A stretch of 64,000 nt of DNA from Chloroflexi bacterium TSY (GTDB lineage Bacteria; Chloroflexota; Anaerolineae; Caldilineales; Caldilineaceae). Positions 27,092 to 37,300 of the stretch are shown here, piece after piece. Position 1 is the first letter of the stretch. Each line of letters begins with the position of its first letter. The position numbers were made by a program, and so were the translations under genes. The notes below the pieces were generated by a model that ran no database searches, had not been told where the DNA came from, and saw only the letters and a program-made list of their open reading frames with translations. The stretch covers positions 31,220 to 95,219 of the forward strand of contig JAHBNG010000048.1 of assembly GCA_019217005.1 (NCBI GenBank), read 5' to 3'.

Positions 27092-27697
27092 ATGACAATG
27101 ACCCCAATCCGTATCGATGTCTGGTCTGATTTTGCCTGACCTTGGTGTTATCTCGTGGCCTCCAGTCTGGAGAAGCTCGAACAATCTCACCACGTTGAAA
27201 TTAAGTGGCGTTCGTTTGAACTGCGCCCTAAGGATGCACCACCCATCTCAGAGGCATATCGGGCAAAGATATTGGCGAATCGCCCCCGCGTTTATGCTGT
27301 TGCACGGGAGCAGTATGGTCTTGACATGAACCCTGGCCCCTTTGGCTTCGATAGCCGACCCGCGTTAATCGGTGCCAAATATGCCGAACGTCATGATGTT
27401 GGACCAACATATCATGCCGCTGTGATGAATGCTTATTGGCGTGATGGACGAGATATTGAACAGGTAGATGCGTTGGCGAGCGTTGCCACAGATAGCGGGT
27501 TGGATGCAGATGAATTTCGCAGTGCACTAGAGAATGATGCTTATCGGGAAGCTGTATTGGCAGACATCGCCCAAGCTCATGAATATGGGATACAGGGTGT
27601 GCCGGGCATGATCTTTAATGACAAATATTATCTCTCTGGAGCTCAGCCGTATGATCTATTAGTTGAAGCCGTGGAGAAGATTACCGAAGAAGGTTAG
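27092..27697 (+). CDS. FrnE/DsbA-family oxidoreductase, candidate selenoprotein (UPWC)
   Basis: Thioredoxin-fold protein of the FrnE-type DsbA group (201 aa with Sec). From ATG 27092 (GGAG eight bases upstream) the frame reads IRIDVWSDFA, then TGA at 27137-27139, then PWCYLVASSLEKL and continues without another stop to 27697. TGA sits exactly where the nucleophilic Cys of the CPWC motif belongs. A hairpin CTCCA-GTC-TGGAG (27160-27172) has its GU-containing loop 26 nt after the TGA, in the window used by bacterial SECIS elements. The C-terminal part has GVPGMIFNDKYYLSGAQPYD with the cis-Pro loop. Alternative: a nonsense mutation of TGC or TGT. A shorter frame from 27155 lacks the active site. 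Confidence 0.75.
27160..27172 (+). promoter_or_regulatory. Candidate bacterial SECIS hairpin
   Basis: Five base pairs CTCCA/TGGAG closed by loop GTC, 20 nt after the in-frame TGA. Size, spacing and a loop starting G-U fit the bSECIS pattern recognised by SelB; not tested by folding. Confidence 0.5.
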
Positions 27698-27735
27698 GCT
27701 TTCGCTCATCTCCCAAATATGTGCAAATAACGAAC

Positions 27736-28524
27736 CTAGCCTTTTTGTGCAAGTGTAGCCATAAAGGTTGGCATATAATCCGCAAGGGCCGTCCCTGGCC
27801 AACTATCTTCGTAAAAGCCGATAATGCTAAAGCCTGCGTCGATCTGTCCGCCGATCTGGTCATCGAGTGTATGTCCAAATTCAAGTGGTTGCAGATCATC
27901 CATGTAGCGTCGTCGTTCATCCTCTGTAATGCTCTCTAAATCGGAGTAGGGAAGAGAGTGGCGCACTTTCAGAATGCCATCGTCAGCAAGCTTCTGGTCA
28001 AAGATGTAGGCAACTGGATTACAAAACCCTGCCATCATTGTACCTCCCTCCGATAAGACACGAAAAGCTTCTTGCCAGACAGGGCGCACGTCAGGAACAA
28101 AGAGATTCGAACAAGGATGGACAATGAGTTCAAATGCCTCGTCCTCAAACATTGATAGATCTGACATATCACCTTCGATTGTCTGAACAACAAGTCCATC
28201 TCTCTTAGCAACAAGCCAGTCTTGAGCAAGTTGACGCGATGAATTGTCATATACTGTCACGTTGGCTCCCGCTGCGGCCAAAATTGGCCCCTGCTGTCCA
28301 CCTCCTGATGCCAGGCATAGTACGAGGCGTCCATTGAGATCGGGAAACCAGTGACGCGGTACGGATTTCGTAGGCGTTAGAACGATCTGCCAATCTCCTT
28401 TGCGTGCCGCCATGATGGTCTCAGGCGTCACTGCAATTGTCCATTGACTCTTACGCTCGACGGCTTTATTCCATGCGGCATGATTATATGCACAGATGGA
28501 ATTCACATCTTTTTTCATCATCAA
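27736..28524 (-). CDS. Class I SAM-dependent methyltransferase
   Basis: Methyltransferase of 262 aa. Motif I is [13 protein letters not shown] (about residues 67-80), followed by [14 protein letters not shown] for ribose binding and [20 protein letters not shown] after motif II. The N-terminus begins with a run of Met/Lys codons, so the exact start (28524, 28521 or 28518) is open. Substrate unknown; similar proteins are annotated only as methyltransferases. Convergent with the FrnE-like gene. Confidence 0.85.
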   Translation of the reverse strand: MMMKKDVNSICAYNHAAWNKAVERKSQWTIAVTPETIMAARKGDWQIVLTPTKSVPRHWFPDLNGRLVLCLASGGGQQGPILAAAGANVTVYDNSSRQLAQDWLVAKRDGLVVQTIEGDMSDLSMFEDEAFELIVHPCSNLFVPDVRPVWQEAFRVLSEGGTMMAGFCNPVAYIFDQKLADDGILKVRHSLPYSDLESITEDERRRYMDDLQPLEFGHTLDDQIGGQIDAGFSIIGFYEDSWPGTALADYMPTFMATLAQKG

Positions 28525-28809
28525 TATCTTTCACATCGTTTGGTGTTGTAGCACAAATTGTGTAAATTGCCGATCTCAGTCAGAGAGAAATCGAATAACC
28601 ACACAATTTGGCATACCACCCATCGTCTACTATCTGAAATTCGCACAGATAACTTCCGCTGAGTTATACTCAGTAGACCGCAATCGTTAGATTCTTCACT
28701 TCGTTGGTGCTTCGCACCCACTTCGCTCGAGAATGACACGATTGCGTTCTACTGATACTCCGTTAAATCAAGGAAGTAGAAACGGACAAAAAAGATAGGC
28801 GAATTAGAT
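28525..28809. repeat. Intergenic palindromes
   Basis: A diverged AAGTGTGTAAATG-family palindrome (28545-28616) and a TTCTTC/GAGAATGAC stem (28690-28742) shared in type with 38470-38575 and 54240-54316. Confidence 0.6.
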
Positions 28810-29121
28810 ATGCGGCAGATCGTACTGATTCTGATGACTGTCGGACTCAATGTTTCAGGTCAGTTCTTGATGAAGCGTGGTATGAATAGTGTTGGCGCAA
28901 TTAGTGGTGATATGGAAGGATTGGTCTCTGGACTGATACGAGCGATCTTCAATCCATTTGTCATGGGTGGAATTTTTGTATACGGTCTCAGTACGATTTG
29001 TTGGCTCGTCTTGTTAAGCCGCGTTGACTTGAGCTATGCATATCCTGCCTTAAGTCTGGGCTATGTCTTGATTACGTTGGCTAGCAGTGCTTCTAATTGG
29101 ACTAGGCGTTGTGTTAATTAG
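28810..29121 (+). pseudogene. SMR/EamA-like small transporter with a deletion
   Basis: Small multidrug resistance-like membrane protein. TM1 with GLNVSGQFLMKRGM, TM2-3 and the family sequence YAYPALSLGYVLITLAS are intact. After that the frame runs into SASNWTRRCVN, whereas the +1 frame reads LIGLGVVLISLS, the expected end of TM4. So about 15-20 codons between TM3 and TM4 plus the frame are lost. The remnant is likely non-functional. An AAGTGTGTAAATG palindrome (29133-29213) follows directly. Confidence 0.75.
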
Positions 29122-29132
29122 TCTGAGTTAAT

Positions 29133-29213
29133 GAGTGTGTATCCCAAAGTGTGTAAATGAACTCTGCTCAGTCAAAGAACCGTCGCATTTACATACTTTG
29201 GGATACACTTCCG
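29133..29213. repeat. Palindromic repeat, AAGTGTGTAAATG family
   Basis: Arms GTGTATCCCAAAGTGTGTAA and CATACTTTGGGATACACTTC around a centre containing CTCAGTCAAAGAACC. Closest to the copy at 13156-13234. Confidence 0.85.
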
Positions 29214-29412
29214 AGTCAATCAACTATTGGGGCCTTAGTCATTGTTTCGTCCAAATGGCACTGTCTTCTCGCCTGTAATGCTGAACAAACTGGCAGTTTG
29301 TTCTACGATTGGACGGAACGATGACCACCGCCACCATTGGCTTTGGTCAATGAATGCTGGCTCATTGGGGTCTTCTGTGGTAAACCCACTTTGGTTTTGA
29401 TACGCTTCGCTA

Positions 29413-31236
29413 TTAGGCCCCTTGAAAAACTTCCTCAAACTCGTCTATATTTAAGGTTTCACGTTCCAATAATGCATTTGCCACTGCATGCAGTTTGTGA
29501 ATGTGTGTGCTAAGCAGCGTACTAACTCGTTCGTATGCTTGGTCTACAATATTGCGAACCTCTTCATCAATCTGTTCTGCAATTTCCTCGCTGTAATCGC
29601 GTTGTTCCGCCAGATCACGCCCCAGAAAGACCATCTCATCCTGTTGACCATATTGTAATGGCCCCATTTCTTCACTCATGCCATATTTCGTCACCATTGC
29701 GCGGGCAAGTGAGGTAAGACTTTGGATATCGCCACTGGCCCCACGTGAAATTTCGTCAAAGACAAGCTCTTCAGCCACGCGTCCACCAAGCGCAACGGCA
29801 ATGTTGTCGACATAATATGAGCGTGTGTTCAAAACCCGATCATGATCGGGCGACATCCAGACATATCCACCAGCACCACCTCGCGGAATAATTGTGATTT
29901 TGCGAATTGGATCGGCATGGTCGCAAAGATGAGCAATTACAGCATGGCCAGCCTCATGGTAGGCTTTAACTTCCTTCTCTCTTGGAGAGACCAATTTACT
30001 GCGTCGTTCAGGTCCACCTAAACCGATTCGCTCAATGGCCTCCTGCAATTCTTCCATTCCAATTCCGCGTTTGTTGCGACGTGCAGCAAGTATGGCGGCT
30101 TCGTTCACGACGTTTTCCAGATCGGCACCAACGAAACCCGGCGTCTGCTTCGCAATCCGATCCAGATCGACGTCGGCAGCAACGGGTTTTCCTTTTACAT
30201 GGACGTCGAGGATCGCGCGTCGTCCCTTAATATCGGGTCGATCCATTGTGACACGTCGATCAAAGCGTCCTGGGCGTAACAAAGCCGGATCGAGGATATC
30301 GGGTCGATTTGTGGCAGCAATCAGAATCACATTTGTATCCGTGCCAAAACCATCCATCTCGACCAATATCTGATTGAGCGTCTGTTCCCGCTCATCATGA
30401 GAACCGCCCAATCCTGTACCGCGATAGCGACCGACTGCATCGATTTCATCAATAAAGATGATGCAAGGACTGTTTCGTTTGGCTTGTTCGAAAAGATCGC
30501 GGACGCGGCTTGCACCAACGCCGACGAACATTTCCACAAACTCGGAACCAGAAATACTGAAGAATGGGACACCTGCTTCTCCCGAAACAGCTTTGGCCAT
30601 CAAGGTCTTGCCTGTTCCGGGGGGGCCGACGAGCAAGACTCCTTTGGGAATGCGTGCACCAAGCGATGCAAATTTCTGAGGTTCTTTGAGAAATTCAACA
30701 ACCTCTTCCAACTCTTCTTTGGCTTCGTCGGCACCAGCCACATCGGTAAATGTCACCGTCGGCTTATCCCCTGTAAAGACACGTGCACGGCTCTTGCCAA
30801 AGGAAAGCGCTTGATTGTTGCTTCCCTGAGTCTGACGAAATAGAATAAAGAAAAGACCAGCAATAAAGACAAGCGGCAGAAGATTGACGATTAATGCCAA
30901 CCAATTACCAGAGTTGTTCGGTGGATCGTATTGAATGGCAACGTTCTGTAGTTTCTCTGGTGACACACCTAATCCGCGCAGAGTGGCGCTAAGCGGCACT
31001 TGACCTTCGCGTCGAGTCGCTTTCGGGTTCTGATCGTCGCGCGTGACGACCTCGATCTCTTCACCCCGGACAACAATCTTCTCGACGTTTTCATTGGATT
31101 CAATCTGACGGGCTAGCTCGCTCAAACTAATTTCTTCGGGTGGCGTTGTTCTTGGATAGATATTAAAAAATAACGCGGCACCTGCTACCAGAATGAGCAG
31201 GTAGACAAACGCATTTCGATTCCAATTTGCATTCAT
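29413..31236 (-). CDS. ftsH: ATP-dependent zinc metalloprotease FtsH
   Basis: Membrane-anchored AAA+ protease (607 aa) that degrades misfolded membrane proteins and short-lived regulators. Two N-terminal membrane segments flank a periplasmic domain; then Walker [14 protein letters not shown], Walker [12 protein letters not shown], the SRH region [20 protein letters not shown], and the zinc motif HEAGH with a later Asp. The frame is open to 31287, but ATG 31236 gives the usual MNxNWxRN start and leaves room for the promoter-like TATAAT directly before 31287. Length is normal. Confidence 0.95.
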   Translation of the reverse strand: MNANWNRNAFVYLLILVAGAALFFNIYPRTTPPEEISLSELARQIESNENVEKIVVRGEEIEVVTRDDQNPKATRREGQVPLSATLRGLGVSPEKLQNVAIQYDPPNNSGNWLALIVNLLPLVFIAGLFFILFRQTQGSNNQALSFGKSRARVFTGDKPTVTFTDVAGADEAKEELEEVVEFLKEPQKFASLGARIPKGVLLVGPPGTGKTLMAKAVSGEAGVPFFSISGSEFVEMFVGVGASRVRDLFEQAKRNSPCIIFIDEIDAVGRYRGTGLGGSHDEREQTLNQILVEMDGFGTDTNVILIAATNRPDILDPALLRPGRFDRRVTMDRPDIKGRRAILDVHVKGKPVAADVDLDRIAKQTPGFVGADLENVVNEAAILAARRNKRGIGMEELQEAIERIGLGGPERRSKLVSPREKEVKAYHEAGHAVIAHLCDHADPIRKITIIPRGGAGGYVWMSPDHDRVLNTRSYYVDNIAVALGGRVAEELVFDEISRGASGDIQSLTSLARAMVTKYGMSEEMGPLQYGQQDEMVFLGRDLAEQRDYSEEIAEQIDEEVRNIVDQAYERVSTLLSTHIHKLHAVANALLERETLNIDEFEEVFQGA

Positions 31237-31284
31237 AAATACCCTATCTTTTTTGAGTAACTCTATATAATCTTCAAACGTCCT

Positions 31285-31296
31285 CATATTATAGCA
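31285..31296 (-). promoter_or_regulatory. Extended -10 promoter element for ftsH
   Basis: On the minus strand TGCTATAAT lies about 55 nt before the ATG at 31236; no good -35 box was seen. Confidence 0.4.
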
Positions 31297-31346
31297 GGAT
31301 CACTTATATCTTGACTAGTGTATTTCCTGACATTTGTTGATGCCTT

Positions 31347-31433
31347 CTATACTTTAGCTCTGTATGAAAACGTGAGTTTACTTCTCTGCTAGAGTCATGG
31401 AAAACTCCGGTTTTCATCACAACCGCTGTATAG
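31347..31433. mobile_element. 87-bp MITE sharing ends with the DUF1670 cassette
   Basis: Begins CTATACTTTAGCTCTG and ends CAACCGCTGTATAG; each end matches a different end of the cassette at 25117-26856. The interior GAGTTT...AAACTC can form a stem. No coding capacity. Confidence 0.85.
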
Positions 31434-31547
31434 AGAGTTAATTCGATACGCAATATAGAGAGGGTTCAATTAGCAAATTAGTACCATTGCCCCATTGACC
31501 ACAACAGACATATATGGTAGGTATATACGATAAGTTCTGTAGAGGCC

Positions 31548-33887
31548 ATGAATGTTTCTCTCTTTGCGTCTGGTAAATTAGAACACATTCAGGGATTACA
31601 CAACCGCAATATGAAAAAGATGATCAATCGATTGATAGTTTTGACAAGACATATGCGTTTTTCATTAACTTTTATATTCATTCTGGCGTTGACATTGACG
31701 CTCTTCCCTCATCCTTACTTTATCCAAACTTACATGGCGCGACCACTGTTTGCACAGAGTGACCCCAAACCGACTGACCCCGAACCGCTTGTCAATGCGG
31801 CATCGATCAGTTCATATCTCCAAGAACAGCTTTTGCTGAGTGACGGCCCTGTTTCATTTTTGGTCATTTTGGATGAACAACCAGAACTCGCATCTATTTC
31901 TGCGCAAGTAACCAGCGCTTCGAGAAGCGATAAAGCGACTTTGCTCTACAGGCAATTGGTAAATCATGCTGAAACCAGTCAGGCTCCGCTACGAGCGTGG
32001 TTAGATGCACGTGGAATCCCCTACCGTCCTTTCTACATCGTCAACATGATCGAGGTTCTGGGGGATGCAGATGTCGTTTATGACATCAGTCAACGCCCTG
32101 ATGTGAATCGTCTGGCTGCAAATCCTAAAATTACACTCAAGACGATCTCTGAGCATTACACCGACTATGACTCGATATCTTCCGATGCATACCGATCTTA
32201 TCATTCTTGGCTGGATGCGATCGCCCTGCAAGAGGAGAGAATTGTATTATCCGAAAAACCACCAACAGAACGATTTGGATGGAGAGAAACTCGAGCCCAC
32301 GAAGTTTGGGCTGACGGGTATAAGGGACAAGGAGTTGTGGTTGCCAGCCAGGATACAGGCGTCGAATGGAATCATCCTGCACTGAAAAAGCAATATCGTG
32401 GTTGGAACGCAGAAACAGAATCAGTTGAGCATCAATACAATTGGTTCGATGTTTTCGGTTCCGAAGGACGACCACTTGATCGCTGTGATCAGAGTCCGCA
32501 GGTACCATGTGATGATCATCATACTGGACACGGCACGCATACCGTGGGTACGATGGTAGGAGATTCATCAGAGGATGGAGGGGCCGTTTTGGGAATGGCG
32601 CCAGAAGCCAAGTGGATAGGATGCCGGAACATGAATAAGGGTGTGGGTACACCCGAAAGTTACACGGAGTGTTTCCAATTCTTTCTCGCTCCCTACCCAC
32701 AAGGCGGCGATCCATTCAAAGATGGGCGTCCCGATCTGGCACCTCACATTATCAATAACTCCTGGGGATGCCCCGAAGACGAACACTGCGATCCAAATAC
32801 GTTACGTCAAATTGTCAAGACGGTACGAGCGGCTGGTCAATTGATTGTGGCATCGGCGGGAAACGATGCCACCACTTCTAATCCATGTAGTACAGTTTCG
32901 AACCCCATTGCGATCTATGATGATGTCTATACCGTTGGAGCGTATAACGATATCAAGGACGACATTGCTTCCTTTAGCAGCCGTGGACCCGTCATGGTGA
33001 TCGATGATAGCGGGCTTAAGCCGGATATTGTGGCGCCAGGTAAGCTTATTTATTCAACAAAACTCAATGGGAGCTACGGTCACAGCAGTGGGACAAGCAT
33101 GGCCTCGCCTCATGTTGCTGGTGCCGCAGCCTTACTTTGGTCGGCAGTACCTCATCTGGTCGGAGAGATCGATTTGACTGAAATGATTCTCTCCAAGAGT
33201 GCACAAGCCAAGGAATTAAATGAGTGTAGTGATGCCGAGCACCCTGTTTCTCCAAATCATACGTTTGGCTATGGCTATCTGGATGCCAAAGCTGCCGTTG
33301 ATATGGCGCTCAACCCGGCACGAGCAAACATTGCCGTACACGATTGCGACGAAACAAGACTTGCTGGTGCCCTGGTGAGTTTGACCGATCAACGCACCGG
33401 CTATACCTATACGGAGCTGACCGACGCAAATGGGATTGCTGCATTCCCCACTCTCTATGCTGCTCCCGTAGCAGATGAATTTCAAGTCACTGCACAAGCC
33501 GGCACAGCAAAATTTACCCACAAGGATTTCATGTTACTAGCTGGCATCGGCGTCACGCAAACATTGCAAGCCACAAGCTGCACACAACGTTCAACGGTTA
33601 CTGTTCACTTACAAGGCGTAGACTCGATACCCATCGGTACTGTACGCGTCTTCCTACGGAATCTAGAAACAAATCATCAATATGAAGTAGATGCAACGAG
33701 TGATGGGAAAGCCTTATTTACAAATGTCTATCAAGGGAAATATGTTGTCGAGCGGGTTGTAACGGTTGGGACTGTTACTCTTCCTCCATTTGAACCCGTT
33801 GATGTCGAGGTTTCGCCTAATTCGGAGCAAGAAGTCATTATGGTTGCCCAAAGGGATATTTATATGCCGATTTTTGCGAATAAGTAA
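31548..33887 (+). CDS. Secreted subtilisin-like serine protease (S8)
   Basis: Exported protease (779 aa; the signal anchor follows MKKMINRL at 31608, which may be the true start). An I9-type propeptide (about 100-190) precedes the S8 domain: Asp in VVASQDTGVEWNH, His in HHTGHGTHTVGTMVG, oxyanion Asn in HIINNSWGC and Ser in SSGTSMASPHVAGAAAL. After the catalytic domain two carboxypeptidase-regulatory-like beta sandwiches are likely (LAGALVSLTDQRTGYTYTEL; IPIGTVRVFLRNLE). It has no sorting signal. It is divergent from ftsH, with a MITE between them. Confidence 0.92.
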   Translation: MNVSLFASGKLEHIQGLHNRNMKKMINRLIVLTRHMRFSLTFIFILALTLTLFPHPYFIQTYMARPLFAQSDPKPTDPEPLVNAASISSYLQEQLLLSDGPVSFLVILDEQPELASISAQVTSASRSDKATLLYRQLVNHAETSQAPLRAWLDARGIPYRPFYIVNMIEVLGDADVVYDISQRPDVNRLAANPKITLKTISEHYTDYDSISSDAYRSYHSWLDAIALQEERIVLSEKPPTERFGWRETRAHEVWADGYKGQGVVVASQDTGVEWNHPALKKQYRGWNAETESVEHQYNWFDVFGSEGRPLDRCDQSPQVPCDDHHTGHGTHTVGTMVGDSSEDGGAVLGMAPEAKWIGCRNMNKGVGTPESYTECFQFFLAPYPQGGDPFKDGRPDLAPHIINNSWGCPEDEHCDPNTLRQIVKTVRAAGQLIVASAGNDATTSNPCSTVSNPIAIYDDVYTVGAYNDIKDDIASFSSRGPVMVIDDSGLKPDIVAPGKLIYSTKLNGSYGHSSGTSMASPHVAGAAALLWSAVPHLVGEIDLTEMILSKSAQAKELNECSDAEHPVSPNHTFGYGYLDAKAAVDMALNPARANIAVHDCDETRLAGALVSLTDQRTGYTYTELTDANGIAAFPTLYAAPVADEFQVTAQAGTAKFTHKDFMLLAGIGVTQTLQATSCTQRSTVTVHLQGVDSIPIGTVRVFLRNLETNHQYEVDATSDGKALFTNVYQGKYVVERVVTVGTVTLPPFEPVDVEVSPNSEQEVIMVAQRDIYMPIFANK

Positions 33888-33894
33888 AAACTGT

Positions 33895-33985
33895 TATCTT
33901 GACCAGATGGCGGAGATTATTTGTTCGCGATGCGGAACAAACAAGCTGTTTGTTCTACAATTGGCCAACGATGATCAAGGTTTCA
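33895..33985. repeat. GAACAAACAAGCTGTTTGTTC-type palindrome
   Basis: Core GAACAAACAAGCTGTTTGTTC-like sequence (written here without its last base in family name) with flanks ATGGC and ATTGGCCAACGATGA. Related copies at about 12180-12285, 29225-29330 and 59945-60040; each follows the end of a gene. Confidence 0.7.
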
Positions 33986-34435
33986 GCTTTTGAGTTGTTT
34001 ACCACAAGATGCACAAAAATTATCGTCTTTTGCAACGCTCGACCCACATTGAGGACAATAATTCTTTGGAGTCGCTTCCATTCTCTCTGGGCGATACTGC
34101 TGGCGTTTTTCGCTGATCGCTGCCTCCAACTCGGCTTCCAGATGCTGAAAATCGGGCTCCGCTTTTTCGATCCGGCGCATAAGTGCTAGGGCCTGTTGGC
34201 GCAAACGAGCATTGAGGCGCTGAAAATCGGGTTCGCTTAATTTTTGGGTATGGTAATCAAATTCGATCTCTTTAATAGATTGTAGAATGATATCTTTGCG
34301 GTGGACTAGATCAATCACTTCCTGGTTCTCAACAAGAGAGGGTCGTTGTTTCGGATTAAATAGAGGCCAGACGACAAAAGCAATTGCAAATAAAGAAATC
34401 AACACAGCCAATAGAATCGTGAACCAAAGTGTCAT
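33983..34435 (-). CDS. CcmI/CcmH-like protein with C-terminal zinc ribbon
   Basis: Small membrane protein of 150 aa in the cytochrome c maturation cluster. ATG 34435 overlaps the ccmF stop by 4 nt (ATGA), giving [12 protein letters not shown] with one membrane segment, then a helical, charged middle ([20 protein letters not shown]) and a zinc ribbon CPQCGSS...CASCGKQ at the end. The frame continues upstream inside ccmF but that part is a shadow. The helix-rich part resembles the CcmI/CycH N-terminal region; the added zinc ribbon is common in related Chloroflexi-type proteins (inference). Confidence 0.75.
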   Translation of the reverse strand: MTLWFTILLAVLISLFAIAFVVWPLFNPKQRPSLVENQEVIDLVHRKDIILQSIKEIEFDYHTQKLSEPDFQRLNARLRQQALALMRRIEKAEPDFQHLEAELEAAISEKRQQYRPERMEATPKNYCPQCGSSVAKDDNFCASCGKQLKS

Positions 34436-36435
34436 GAAGCCATTGCCTTTACCTGTTCTGAAGCAGGGGTCATAACGGGCGATGAACGGCGCGTTGGATG
34501 AGGCCATACACAAACCAGTGTACCAATAACAAGAATTACACCGCCAATCCACATCCACATGGTGAGCGGATTAATATAGATTGAGAAGGTTGCCGTTGCA
34601 CCCTCATCTTCCCATCCATTCAGGACAACATAGAGATCCTCGCTTGGGCGCATGTATAAGCCGACTTCGCTGGTTGGCATATCGGGTGTCTTGTCATATA
34701 GATTGCGTTGTGGTGCGACTTCGCTAATCGGTTGGCCTGACTGCGCATCTGAGATTTCCAGGCGCGCGTGAATTTCTGTTCGATTTCCTGCCCTCATGGC
34801 GTCTAATCCAGTATAGGTAAAGGCATATCCTTCCAGTTCCACACTCTCATCTTTGGCTAGCGTGACATTGGTGGTTGTCTGGTAAAATTCATTTCCAATA
34901 ATGGCAATTCCGATCAGAACAATGCCAAAATGAATCAGATATCCACCATAACGCTGGCCATTGCGCCTCATCAGATTGATCAGCGCGGTGAGAGGATTTT
35001 CGTTGGTAACACCACGTCTAGCGATTGTCCCACGTACGAATTCTTGTACAAGTGTGGTCGCGACAAAAAAGCAGATCGATAAACCCAAAACAGGAAACAG
35101 ACGTGGGCTATAAAAGGAAAATGCAGCCGCAAAAAATAAACAACTCACCAGAGGCCAGGTGAATTGTTTGCGCAATGCCTCGGCGCTCGTGCGCCGCCAA
35201 CCCAAGAGGGGGCCGATACCCATCAAGAGCACAAGGAGCATTAACATCGGTCCAACCACCTTATTGAACCAAGGCGCTGCAACACTAATCCGATCGCCCG
35301 TAATAATTTCGCTAAACATAGGGAAGAAGGTTCCCCACAGAGTGGCAAATGTGATACCAGCAAAGAGCCAGTTGTTGGCGACAAAAGCCGCTTCCCGACT
35401 GGTAGAAGAATCGATCTCTTGTTCGTTACTAAGCAGTGGGAGCCGATCAAAGAGGAGCCACAAAAAACCGAGAACAAGAAGTGCCAGGTACGAGAGGAAA
35501 TAGACTCCGACATCACTTTGGGCAAAACTATGCACGCTATCCAGAATACCGCTCCGCGTTGTAAAGGTGCCCAAAATAACCAAAAAGTAGGTGAGCCAAA
35601 TCAACACGACATTCCAGACTTTGAGCATCCCGCGGCGTTCTTGAATGAGAATGCTATGTAGAAATGCTGTGCCGGTAAGCCAAGGTAAAAGGCTAGCGTT
35701 TTCCACCGGATCCCAGGCCCAATAACCACCCCATCCCAACTCCATATACGCCCATTGGCTCCCCATGATAATGCCCGCTGATAGAAACATCCAAGGAATG
35801 AGCGTCCAACGGCGTACAATGCGCACCCACTGATTATCCAATCGCTTGCTAAGCAGAGCGGCCACGGCAAATGCAAAGGGGACCGCGAGTCCAACATATC
35901 CCAAATAGAGCATGACAGGATGGATCACCATCCAATAGTTCTGAAGCAAAGGATTCAATCCCCGACCATCTGGTGGAACAACACCGATCTGTTCAAAGGG
36001 ATTTGCACTAAAAACCAGCAAAATAAGAAAGAAGAGGCTGACACTCAACAACGCAGCATGGACATAAGGCATCAGCGCATATTGTTGATTCCGGTAAAAG
36101 ATGGCCACAACAACGCTGTAGATGCTCAAAATGAATGTCCAAAAGAGCAAACTTCCCGCTTGACCGCCCCAAATGACGGAAAATTTGTAGAAATCAGCCA
36201 AAGCGCGTTCAGAATGGTTCCAAACATAGGCCAACTCGAATCGATCATCTAAAATGCCATACCACAGGCAAATGCTCGCAAACGTTGTCAAGCCCGCAAC
36301 AGCCAAAACAGAATGGTAACTACTCTGCGCCAGTGCCGGCAGACGTTTTTGACCGCCCCAAACGCCAACAACAACACCAAACCCGGCTAACAACATGGCT
36401 GTAATCAAGCTTAAGTATGCGATATTAAATATCAT
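34432..36435 (-). CDS. ccmF: Cytochrome c heme lyase subunit CcmF
   Basis: Polytopic membrane protein (667 aa) of the system I heme lyase. The tryptophan-rich heme-handling WWD motif appears as [20 protein letters not shown] (about residues 230-250); flanking His residues are in HSILIQER and HSFAQSDVG. About 14-15 hydrophobic segments and the C-terminal periplasmic part before the last helix are present. The length is near the family norm. It is followed by the CcmI-like gene and preceded by a 50-bp hairpin and tlpA. Confidence 0.95.
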   Translation of the reverse strand: MIFNIAYLSLITAMLLAGFGVVVGVWGGQKRLPALAQSSYHSVLAVAGLTTFASICLWYGILDDRFELAYVWNHSERALADFYKFSVIWGGQAGSLLFWTFILSIYSVVVAIFYRNQQYALMPYVHAALLSVSLFFLILLVFSANPFEQIGVVPPDGRGLNPLLQNYWMVIHPVMLYLGYVGLAVPFAFAVAALLSKRLDNQWVRIVRRWTLIPWMFLSAGIIMGSQWAYMELGWGGYWAWDPVENASLLPWLTGTAFLHSILIQERRGMLKVWNVVLIWLTYFLVILGTFTTRSGILDSVHSFAQSDVGVYFLSYLALLVLGFLWLLFDRLPLLSNEQEIDSSTSREAAFVANNWLFAGITFATLWGTFFPMFSEIITGDRISVAAPWFNKVVGPMLMLLVLLMGIGPLLGWRRTSAEALRKQFTWPLVSCLFFAAAFSFYSPRLFPVLGLSICFFVATTLVQEFVRGTIARRGVTNENPLTALINLMRRNGQRYGGYLIHFGIVLIGIAIIGNEFYQTTTNVTLAKDESVELEGYAFTYTGLDAMRAGNRTEIHARLEISDAQSGQPISEVAPQRNLYDKTPDMPTSEVGLYMRPSEDLYVVLNGWEDEGATATFSIYINPLTMWMWIGGVILVIGTLVCVWPHPTRRSSPVMTPASEQVKAMAS

Positions 36436-36494
36436 GAATTTAGTTCCTATTGATGTTCAGATAATGTTTTTCCACGCGAAACAATAGCTTGTCA

Positions 36495-36544
36495 GCATTT
36501 CAGCCGGTCAGCCAGAGAGCTGACGAGCTGACCGGCTAAAATGC
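36495..36544. repeat. Strong hairpin between tlpA and ccmF
   Basis: GCATTTCAGCCGGTCAGC pairs with GCTGACCGGCTAAAATGC around a 14-nt loop that can pair again (AGCTGACGAGCT). No T-run follows, so a processing or stabilising stem is more likely than a terminator. A 25-bp sequence from GATGTTCAG at 36449 repeats one at 8139. Confidence 0.7.
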
Positions 36545-36628
36545 CATCAACGACAGGAAAAGATTTTCCTGAAAGGCTATAATAACAAATGTATTCTTGC
36601 TGAGAGCCGATTACGAAAGAGTGCAGGA

Positions 36629-37300
36629 TCATTTAGGTCGAATGGCATCCAACCGTTGATTGAGATCGGCCTCGCTCAATAGCACACCTATGGCAATCGA
36701 TTCTATCTCACCGTCTGGAGAAATAAAAAAGGTCTCTGGTACGCCACGTGCACGGTAGCGACGATATATTTGGCTCCGTAAATCTGGTCCGTTGGGATAT
36801 GTGATGTTGAATTCGTCAAGATAAGCCAATGCCCGATGCTCTTGATCCAGATAATCGAGCCCCAGGAAGACGATTCCATTCTCTTTTTCGCGCCGCCATG
36901 CTGCTTCGAGCATAGCCGCTTCCGACCTGCAAGGTTCACACCAGCTTGCCCAAAAATTGAGAACGATTCCCTGCCCTTCCAAATCTTCAAGACGAATTGT
37001 TTCCCCTTCAAAGGTCGTGAATTCAAAATCTGGTGCAAGTCCAGTTGCTCGCTGACCAGACGTATTTTGCCGTTGAAGCCCAATGGCCAGAACGAAAACA
37101 AAAGCGAGAAACCCGATCAGCATTAGCAGACGCCAAATAGGGGAATGACGCGAAGATTTTGTTGTAGCAGCAACCTCTACATCAGCTAAGTGCTTGTCCA
37201 TAAAGTTCTGTGACGATGCATTCTCACTCAGATCCTTCTCTGGACTCATACCCTCTTTTCGGATTGGTTCTAAGGCTACAGACTGACTTTCTTTATCCAT
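36629..37300 (-). CDS. TlpA/ResA/CcmG-like thiol-disulfide oxidoreductase
   Basis: Membrane-anchored thioredoxin-fold protein (up to 223 aa) that would keep apocytochrome c cysteines reduced. A membrane segment (about 53-72) is followed by [20 protein letters not shown] and the active site [20 protein letters not shown], then [14 protein letters not shown] with the cis-Pro. Residues about 9-38 (LEPIRKEG...NFMDKH) are encoded by a palindromic repeat that elsewhere is intergenic (37187-37274), so the native start may be Met-34 or downstream; start support is weak at all candidates. Confidence 0.88.
   Translation of the reverse strand: MDKESQSVALEPIRKEGMSPEKDLSENASSQNFMDKHLADVEVAATTKSSRHSPIWRLLMLIGFLAFVFVLAIGLQRQNTSGQRATGLAPDFEFTTFEGETIRLEDLEGQGIVLNFWASWCEPCRSEAAMLEAAWRREKENGIVFLGLDYLDQEHRALAYLDEFNITYPNGPDLRSQIYRRYRARGVPETFFISPDGEIESIAIGVLLSEADLNQRLDAIRPK
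37187..37274. repeat. CTTATCCGAAAAG-type palindrome inside tlpA
   Basis: About 88 bp, AAGTGCTTGTCCATAAAGTT at one end and TTTTCGGATTGGTTCTAAG at the other. The same element lies at 37619-37706, 47754-47841 and 51586-51670, always touching a gene's 3' end. Confidence 0.85.

Noticed and set aside
27155..27697. FrnE-like gene starting at ATG 27155
   Set aside because: This start would drop the redox motif and the first beta strand; a good ribosome-binding site and conserved sequence lie upstream of the TGA.
29413..31287. FtsH starting at 31287
   Set aside because: A TATAAT promoter element abuts that ATG, and the family start MNANWNRN lies at 31236.
33983..34558. 191-aa version of the CcmI-like protein
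   Set aside because: The first 41 codons overlap ccmF in another frame; ATG 34435 overlaps the stop by four bases and gives a proper membrane anchor.
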